Shown here: one piece after another, positions 57,743-64,000 of the stretch | Layout of the letters: each line of letters starts with the position of its first letter | How positions within the stretch are numbered: position 1 is the first letter of the stretch | Assembly: GCA_032622095.1 (NCBI GenBank) | Contig: CP136069.1 | Location: forward strand, 84,592,958-84,656,957 | From: Siphonodentalium dalli | Lineage: Eukaryota > Mollusca > Scaphopoda > Gadilida > Siphonodentaliidae | Direction: 5' to 3' | DNA: 64,000 bases | Translations under genes and position numbers: made by a program | The notes under the pieces: generated by a model | The model's input: the letters and a program-made list of their open reading frames with translations, nothing else | The model's database searches: none | Told to the model about the DNA's origin: nothing

Positions 57743-58178
57743 TTAACCCTTTGAGTGCCAGGTCCGACTTTTGTATCAACACATATACCCTGTGCCAATG
57801 CATTTTCTTATATATGCGAGTCGACCATAGGTCGCCTCGCATATATAAGAGAATGCATTGGCCTAACAATTTTTCATCTTTTGTTATTATTTTTTACAAT
57901 TTTTTACAATTTTAATAATTTTTTCTTATATTCTTTAACAGACTTATTTAGTAGGTTTAGTGCCAGGGAATCTTATGTTTTTTATGGGCATCAAAATTAT
58001 TACTATGAATACTTGGTGATAGTTTTGAGTTATAACATGCCCCTAAGGTGTTATCCAGTTTGTTTTTAAATTCGCTATAGCATGCTTAAGCATACCCAAA
58101 ATAAATTAAAACCAAATTTTTTTTTACAGACCGTAAATTATGGCCGATGAGATCGGCCCGTGGCACTCAAAGGGTTAA
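57743..58178 (+). mobile_element. Family F element with family-A hairpin, copy 3 (nested in X2)
   Basis: TTAACCCTTTGAGTGCCAGG to TGGCACTCAAAGGGTTAA, 436 bp. It has the family-A-type hairpin and the 'gtgccagggaatcttatg' body. Longest copy of the family here. Confidence 0.8.
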
Positions 58179-59519
58179 TTGAAATACAGTGAGATGCTGG
58201 CAAGTCAATAAATCAGTGCAACATCATTTTACCAAGGTCCCACAAGTAGGCCAGTGGGCTCGCTTCAAGGCGAACATCCAAGAGGCTACAAAGATTTCTT
58301 ACCACGGGCAGTAATCACCGTGGTATATTGAAGTAAAGTGGAGTGTCAGGTTACTACGTTTTCATATCTTGGCCGTCTTTGATCAGAGAAACCTATTCAA
58401 CAATATTGTAGAATGGGTGTAAAGAAATATACCCAAGTTTCGCCAAAATGAGGACAAAGTATGATGTGATTGATATTTCATTTGATAACAAACTTTGAAT
58501 GAAATTTGGTTGTCGTCAAAGCCTGTATATCAGGTTGTCCTAGGCACCAATCAAACCAATCGCCTGACTCGTAGTAACCCAAACTGTTACAGCCATACTG
58601 TACATACATGGATGTAAAGAATGCAACACGATATTTATATCAAGAGACAACACATCAATTTGAAGTGTGGTTATATATGTGATAACTAATAGAATCTCCC
58701 TGTTACTAGGTGTTAGTAACTATTGTACTAATGATACAATGAGATATAGGATATTTAAAAGCGATATATAGACAAGGCAGAATTTTCTGAATACCTTGAA
58801 GTCGCTGTAATGTTTAATTACATGTGCCAAATACAAGACATCATGTTCATACATACTGGCAGGCATATATTCGCAGGTATTGATCGTTAAAACAATGTTA
58901 CAGATCGCTCAGTCAAAAGAAATGTCAATTGTCATCTGAAAACAAGGACTATCTTTCTGATTTTATTCATGTAAATTATTACAAAGGAGACATTGCTGTC
59001 CTGTACAAATTTCTTCGAACTAACAGAGCAGGTCCATGTATGATTTAGCAGTATACGTTATTCACATAGCAACAGAACTTATTAAATAAGCGAAGCGAGT
59101 CGACTGAAACGTAGTGAAAGTGAAAACGTGTATCACGAAAATAGGAGACTTCGCCTACCTGACCACATGGCGTCCTCAATCGTAAGTTATCACGCCGTAT
59201 ATGTTGCACAAAAATGCAATATTTGGTCGCGCCACAAGTAAGCTATGTGCGTCTTTAGTCATTGTCAAGATGTCCTGCATATTTCTAAGATTTGAAAAGG
59301 AGCCGTCTTGAGGAGAAAACAAAACACGAAAACGAATTACGTATACAAAAGAAACGAAAAAAAATTCGGTGCGGATGTGAGAAATATTAATTAACAAACG
59401 GGTCAGACGACAAATAAATTGCAAGTTTGTTATCAACAATAAATATTGAGGCGATAAACTCGCAATTCAGAAAAATACTCCCTTTAGAAACATTGGTTGG
59501 TTGGTTTTAGAAAGTAATC
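58179..59519. other. X2 interior, unassigned
   Basis: Includes a CG-containing stretch at about 59080-59350 and an 87-codon minus frame at 59176-59439 without recognisable domain. If X2 encodes a transposase, its remains should be sought here. Confidence 0.35.
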
Positions 59520-59965
59520 GAAACCATGTCCTGTCGACTAGGAGGAGGAATAAAAACTGATCAGATAATAAGACTGCGGGATTTACTAAGGCGTATTCAT
59601 GCGTGACTAATCTGAGCTCGGGTGTGAAACGGAGTCAGACGGCAATAAAATTTTAACCCTCCTGATTGACACAAGGCTAGAGATCTAATCCATATAGTTC
59701 AGTTGAAGGGCTTTCCTTGGCGGAAAAATACAATGTTTGGGAGCTTACCCTTTCAAATGGTATATAATATGGCATATATTTTACATAATATGAATTAGGG
59801 GTTCGAAAATTAAGTGGGCCTTTAATGTTAAATTGCCTATTTTCAAACAAGTTTTTGTTGTCAAGTCATTTTGTGTGACAGTTGTCATATTTAATACAAC
59901 TAAAGACTGAGAGAATGTATGTTCCTGGGTGTATTATATCATATCAGCAGGTGTTGTAAAACTAC

Positions 59966-60194
59966 TTAACCCTTTCATGGCAGGTGCTGCGCTGGTGCAG
60001 CATTAAAGATCCTGTGCCAGTGCATTCTCTTATATATGCGAGTCTCCCATAGGGAGCATATATAAGAGAATGCACTGGCTTACAATGTCAAGATAATTAT
60101 ATTGTTAGGACAATGCATTCTCTTATATATGCGAGGCACTGGCACTGGATATTTAATGTTGCAACAGTACAATTCCCGTCATGAAAGCGCTAAA
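59966..60194 (+). mobile_element. Family A MITE, copy 9 (second hairpin truncated)
   Basis: TTAACCCTTTCATGGCAGG at the left. The second hairpin lost one arm ('gcgaggcactggcactgg'), and the right end reads 'catgaaagcgctaa'. Confidence 0.75.
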
Positions 60195-60674
60195 AGGTAT
60201 ATTCTCAGTTGAATGCATCAATTGGATACGAATTTGGATATCATTTTCAGGTTGCTAAAATAATATCATTCTTGACAGTATATAAGGAATGTGAATTTTG
60301 CTTGCATTAAATTTTTTTTCAAGATAAATAATGGAGGTTTGCACACATAGTCATTGGAGGAACTTACGGTTACTAGGAGAAAAGGTTTAATTAACCCTTT
60401 CATGTAACTTTTATAGTTTATATTATATCAGCAAATTGTAATACATAGAAGCAGATGAATCTTCTGAATTAATATGCAGATTATAGATATGGAAGCCTTC
60501 CGACCATTGCGGAACATCTGAAAAAGGCATCGCTAGAGCTTCTCTGTGAAATTTATGCCATCTGGACACAATTAGACAAGCTGAATTCAATTTATTATTT
60601 CATGAATGACCCAACTGGCAATTGACCAAACAGTAAATGGGATTTAGTGTAAAACACAGTGGCAATATGAGTTA
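60195..60674. other. POMT1 intron segment, unassigned
   Basis: No recognised repeat; 'taaccctttcatg' at about 60393 is an isolated family A end. Confidence 0.4.
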
Positions 60675-60868
60675 CAGTAATGCCCTATATAATCGACTCC
60701 TTAACAACAGCAGAATTATGGGTAATATTTCAGGATTTAGTCGGAAATATGGTTGTTGCCATTCATCGGAAAGCTCTGTGAGAGCTTGCCGATGAATGGC
60801 AACAAGCCATATTCCCGACTAATTCCTGAAAAATTACCCATAATTCTGCTGTAGTTTAAAAGGAGTAA
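60675..60868. mobile_element. Family B palindrome, copy 6 (right end lost)
   Basis: Starts CAGTAATGCCCTATAT after TA; the right arm stops at 'tttaaaaggagtaaatgg'. Confidence 0.75.
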
Positions 60869-60939
60869 ATGGCTCTTCAATTGACTAATTGGTGAACAGG
60901 ATTTAGCGTAAACACATGGGCTATGTAAATATTACAATA

Positions 60940-61152
60940 CAGTAATGCCCAAAGTAATTGACCACTTAACCACAGCCGAATTATGGGTAATTTTTCAGGA
61001 TTTAGTCGGAAATATGGCTTGATGCCATTCATCGGAAAGCTCTCGGTGAGAGCTTTCCGATGAATGGCAACAAGCCATATTTCCGACTAAATCCTGAAAA
61101 ATTACCCATAATTCTGCTGTGGTTAAGTGGTCAATTACTTTGGGAATTACTG
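60940..61152. mobile_element. Family B palindrome, copy 7, next to a POMT1 splice donor
   Basis: 213 bp, TA at 60938-60939 and 61153-61154. Arms share private variants ('aaagtaattgaccac' and complement), so the arms match each other better than the family consensus. Its right TA is intron position +7 to +8 of the POMT1 donor. Confidence 0.85.
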
Positions 61153-61160
61153 TATGTTAC

Positions 61161-61338
61161 CTTTGTAAGGCCACATAAAAGTGCTCCAATACAGCAGCTA
61201 GAAGTAGAACCTTGAATATCACGGCCGGTAGGTAGTTGTAGAGAAATAACGTGCTGTCTGTCAGGAAATGTGGCAAGTAGTGGATGAGATATCCCATAAG
61301 TAAGAACTCTCCAATAAAAACATAATGATCCCATTCAT
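61161..61338 (-). CDS. POMT1: POMT1 penultimate exon
   Basis: Acceptor TTCTTCAACAG ends at 61339 and donor AAAG/GTAACA begins at 61160. 178 nt: two bases complete an Asn codon with the preceding exon, 58 codons, two bases left. It encodes EWDHYVFIGEFLLMGYLIH then YLPHFLTDSTLFLYNYLPAV, two transmembrane helices with the conserved H-Y-L-P and L-Y-x-Y-L-P-A blocks. The donor GTAACA departs from GTAAGT at +5. Confidence 0.92.
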
Positions 61339-61399
61339 CTGTTGAAGAAAATTCAGCTGAGAGTTAGTAATAGCATCCATTTGATTTATGTCACATAAA

Positions 61400-61669
61400 T
61401 TAACCCTTTCATGACGGGAGCTGTGCTGGTGCAGCATTAATGATCATGTACCAGTGCATTCTCTTATAAATGCGAGTCTCCCATAGGGAGCCTCGCATAT
61501 ATAAGAGAATGCACTGGCTTACAAGGTCAAGGCAAATACTGTTAGACCAATGTATTCTCTTATATATTGTATATGTGAGGCTCCCTATGGGAGACTCGCA
61601 TATATAAAAGAATGCAATGGCACAAGATTTTCAAAAAATTTCAGGAAGCTCCAATCATGGAAGAGTTAA
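61400..61669 (+). mobile_element. Family A MITE, copy 10
   Basis: TTAACCCTTTCATGACGG to ATCATGGAAGAGTTAA. It starts 62 bases upstream of the penultimate POMT1 exon (transcript sense). Confidence 0.8.
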
Positions 61670-61778
61670 AGGTGGCGCAGAGTTGGCTAATTTCAATATT
61701 GATGATAATGGGAGATTTTCAGAAACTTATTCTTCCAGAATTGAAGCTACATCCTCAAACTTATGGATTCATCAAATG

Positions 61779-61890
61779 CAGTAATGCTCTAAATAATCGA
61801 CTCCTTAACCACATAAGAATTATGGGTAATTTTTCAGGATTTAGACAAAAATATGGCTTGTTGCCATTCATCGGAAAGCTCTCAGTGAGA
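61779..61890 (+). mobile_element. Family B, copy 8, left half only
   Basis: Runs CAGTAATGCTCTAAATAATC to 'ggaaagctctcagtgaga', i.e. one arm plus the loop, then stops at unrelated sequence. A hairpin cleaved or deleted at its centre would leave this. Confidence 0.75.
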
Positions 61891-61934
61891 CCCTGCCTTC
61901 AAAACAACACTTCTTTGTGAAGCAATCATGCTAA

Positions 61935-62324
61935 AAGCCTGCAATTAGTGGGCTAGCATCACCAAATTCACCCTCTGGGGACCTCATTCTGCTTATGCCT
62001 CATCTTCTGGGAAGTATCTATAGTGTCAAATTAACATTGTTTTTAGTTACTTTTTCCCCTTCTCTTCAGTTTCTATATCCCCTAATTTGCAGAAGACAAA
62101 ATGCATAATCGATGTGACTAATGGATGAACATCACCAACTTCAACTGGGGAACTTCAATCTGAATGCAGGCAGATGTAGGTTTCCCATAGAAATTGAGGC
62201 CTATGCAGAATGAGGTCCCCAGAGGGTGAATGGTGATGTTAGCCCACTGTGCAGGAAACCGTCACTAAATTCACCCTCTGGGGACCTCATTCTGAAAATA
62301 TCAGGAACACTAAATTCAGGCTTG
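61935..62324. mobile_element. Family C element, copy 12 (first arm missing)
   Basis: 'aagcctgcaattagtggg', then three arms, ending 'aacactaaattcaggcttg'. It begins 45 bases after the truncated B copy. Confidence 0.7.
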
Positions 62325-63321
62325 TTGTGCTAGTGATGATTCAAAATCAGTTTAAAATGGGCCTAGATTAGCTTGATCATATAACATTATGAGTTGGATA
62401 AGCTATCCAATGTATATTTCAACCACTTTAGTGATTATGGCAGTATGTGGCAACGTTGTTTCTGGACTAAAATAGCAGAGCTGGCTGAAAATAAGTAGTT
62501 GCATTGTAAATCAAACCAGACCAAGGTCACCTAGAGGGTCACCTGAAGGAGGTAAAATTTCCAATTCCAGCCATGCAAATTGTGTTGTATCTAGCTTGCT
62601 GTAAGAACATGTTCCTGAAAGTACCCTCCCTTTACTATTAACTGTGGTTGAATGTTAATATGCTAAATGAACTGCAAGAAATTTCCCCAAAAAGTCAGCT
62701 GAGACAGAACATTTACAGACAAAACCAATGTAATGGTAGGGTTAAAATTAACAGCAAATGCCCAAACTTAAATGCTAATTTGCTAAAAGTACACAATGGT
62801 TGTGTATTGTCACAAATAAATGTCAAATGTCATGAAAACGACCACTCAGAGTTGAATGTAGACCAGAAATTTAAACTTATAAACGATCGCTATAGTCTAC
62901 ACCAAAGGCAACAAGATCTCAGCATCAAGTATGTCAAATCTACCGCTCATGCGTTCGGTTGGTATTGCTTTCCGAGTTCGGATTTTGGGGGTAAATATTA
63001 ATGTATTCGTTCACTTATGGACTAGAAAAGTGATCCAATATTCGTAATTGAGAGGTTATGATTTACAGAGGTGATTTTTAGTGAGAATGCACTTGGTTGA
63101 ATTCAGGACCGGACAATTTGTTCGGAATGGAGAGGGATTCGGTTTATAGAAGGCCCAGTGTGGAGATGATTTACTGTAATAAGCTGACACTTAAAACAAT
63201 GATTGCATAGCTTTTCACTGCACCTTGACATGACTACAGACACCAACAATGTTACAGGTCTACATTATTCCCTAAAATGAAAACATTCTTAGTCGATCCA
63301 AGAAACAATGTAACAACTTAC
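62325..63321. other. POMT1 intron segment with a 117-codon plus-strand frame
   Basis: No repeat recognised. The frame 62648-63001 (fragment NRQNQCNGR-like, rich in Asn/Lys/Gln) is antisense to POMT1 and has no recognisable domain, so it is not called as a gene. Confidence 0.35.
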
Positions 63322-63448
63322 TTTCTGTGAGGTCGTAACAGTCTCTCCTACGTCGTAGTAGATAGTATCCCAGTAAACCGGTGTAGACAAGGAGTGCCAA
63401 ACTGGCTGTACACCATATAACAGGGTTACCCAGTAAATGTATCTGTGC
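63322..63448 (-). CDS. POMT1: POMT1 antepenultimate exon
   Basis: Acceptor TTTTTGTCTGTAG ends at 63449; donor GAAA/GTAAGT at 63322/63321. 42 codons, phase 0 in and phase 1 out: AQIHLLGNPVIWCTASLALL then VYTGLLGYYLLRRRRDCYDL. It is the membrane re-entry after the luminal MIR-containing region, with the Q-I-x-L-L-G-N-P-V-I-W motif and a positively charged RRRR stop-transfer flank. Upstream exons are off the window. Confidence 0.92.
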
Positions 63449-63816
63449 CTACAGACAAAAACATCAATTTAATAAGGCAGGTTTTATGGCAGGAGATGCT
63501 TTGGATATATTTTCAAGACAAAGTGACTTATTTATTTTACAATAAAAGGCTGTTAGGCCAAATATCCCCCCAAATAAGGTGGCTTTATTTGACCGGTGGC
63601 TTTTTTAGAAATGAAAATTTTGATTCTGGAACAACCAATGAATCAAACTTTGCTTCCATCTACATGTATCTATGTTTGCTATTTCTGAATAACGCAATGA
63701 AGTATGCAAAATTCATCCAATGTATTCTAAAAATTTTAGTTGTCACGTAAAATTAAATGGATGTAGACCAGATTCGAACTGGTCCCCGATTCTCAAATTA
63801 TAATAGTCAAATTATA

Positions 63817-64000
63817 AGTCAACAAGAACCATAATTCTGGTAAAAATAGGCGGATGGAACCCAAATTCGAACTTGACCTGTATTTTCATACGAGTAATGC
63901 ACATACCAATTTGAAAACAATCAGATAACTAAAACAGTATTGTCACTTGGCACTGCATAAAGCTGGTAGCCATTTGCAGAACTATTTTTTTATCGTATGA
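63817..64000 (+). repeat. Family J repeat, copy 3 (runs off the window)
   Basis: 'aaccataattctggtaaaa', 'ataggcggatggaacccaa' and 'attcgaacttgacctg' match copy 1. Confidence 0.55.

Larger units (their letters stand above)
54430..59728. mobile_element. Element X2, 5.3-kb TA-flanked transposon
   Basis: TTTTTCCGCCAAGGAAAGCC at 54430 and its complement at 59728 extend to exact inverted repeats of about 42 bp; TA flanks both sides (54428-54429, 59729-59730). It contains a duplicated coding-like module, a three-unit tandem repeat and a nested family F element. No transposase domain was recognised. TA targets fit Tc1/mariner-like or related cut-and-paste elements, but the length and cargo are unusual for those. 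Confidence 0.7.
53738..59825 (+). mobile_element. Family D element, copy 5, split by a 5.6-kb insertion
   Basis: The left part 53738-54110 starts TAAAGGCCCACTTAATTTT and stops in 'aataagttgaaaata'. The right part 59729-59825 resumes at 'tacaatgtttgg' and ends 'attaagtgggcctttaa'. Together they give one complete D element, so everything between arrived later. Confidence 0.8.
53334..64000 (-). other. POMT1: Gene span: POMT1, last three exons (5' part outside window)
   Basis: POMT1 is a multi-spanning ER membrane enzyme that, together with POMT2, transfers mannose from dolichol-phosphate mannose to Ser/Thr of proteins such as dystroglycan. Three exons in phase cover the C-terminal membrane region: AQIHLLGNPVIW, HYLPHFLTDSTLFLYNYLPA, and a C-terminus with SYG and the W-x-E-S-W-D-F motif. 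Y-L-P-x-F-L...T-L-F-L-Y-x-Y-L-P-A favours POMT1 over POMT2, which has F-L-M-G-R-V-L-Y-F-H-H-Y. The intron between the last two exons is 7.6 kb and holds a 5.3-kb transposon. Confidence 0.9.

Noticed and set aside
57755-58069. 104-codon plus frame similar to one at 33765-34079
   Set aside because: Similarity comes from the family F body; no codon-level conservation of a plausible protein.
61131-61334. 67-codon minus frame over the POMT1 exon
   Set aside because: Wrong frame; the frame in phase with neighbouring exons gives the POMT1 helix sequence.
62648-63001. 117-codon plus frame
   Set aside because: Asn/Lys-rich, without domain or splice context; expected by chance in AT-rich DNA of this length.
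63763-63796. tRNA T-arm-like sequence on the minus strand (stem-loop around TTCGAAT)
   Set aside because: No matching acceptor, D or anticodon arms upstream; at most a decayed tRNA-derived SINE trace.

Overview
The window is AT-rich animal nuclear DNA. Short exons sit between multi-kilobase GT/AG introns, and the remainder is packed with short inverted-repeat transposons. The style of several repeats (tandem 155-200 bp units ending in strings of ACGG with 'ataactc' motifs, and a tyrosine-recombinase retroelement carrying an SGNH hydrolase) suggests a lophotrochozoan, most likely a bivalve mollusc. That taxonomic call is inference. No bacterial-type genes, CRISPR array, rRNA or convincing tRNA was seen.

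Two host genes can be reconstructed, both on the minus strand. (1) An SLC17-family anion transporter (sialin-like) has its first six coding exons at 28685-28724, 25744-25982, 23678-23911, 21957-22044, 16182-16277 and 8697-8830. All five junction phases agree (1, 0, 0, 1, 1) and exon 6 ends in phase 0. The rest of the transporter should lie below position 1. (2) The last three exons of POMT1 (protein O-mannosyltransferase 1) lie at 63322-63448, 61161-61338 and 53334-53511, with matching phases and a natural stop. Its 5' part lies beyond 64000. The roughly 24.6 kb between the two genes shows no convincing exon.

Most of the remaining DNA is mobile. Families named here: A (TTAA-flanked, TTAACCCTTTCATGAC ends, double hairpin, 10 copies plus a fragment); B (near-perfect 213-bp palindrome, CAGTAATGCCC ends, TA target, 8 copies); C (two hairpins built from four inverted copies of one arm, 12 copies plus a fragment); D (about 440 bp, AAAGGCCCACTTAATTTTC ends); F (TTAA-flanked, AGTGCC ends, 5 copies); K, R and a 96-bp hairpin (other TTAA-flanked elements); M, N, O, Q, S, J, W and E (recurrent intronic or intergenic repeats); P/I (a repeat with an expandable 155/164-bp tandem core and a short conserved reading frame). 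Longer single elements are a decayed tyrosine-recombinase retroelement (4190-6080), an 861-bp TA-flanked element with seven CAAAGCGGATC-type motifs (13763-14623), a 1222-bp element with 8-bp target duplication and inverted arrays of a 16-mer (32331-33552), and a 5.3-kb TA-flanked element (54430-59728) that splits a family D copy inside a POMT1 intron and carries unidentified coding-like modules.

The observations most worth following are hairpin elements placed within a few bases of splice sites in both genes, a hairpin module shared by two otherwise different TTAA families, the conserved peptide tail carried by P/I repeats, the two elements with iterated motif arrays at their ends, and the unidentified cargo of the 5.3-kb element.
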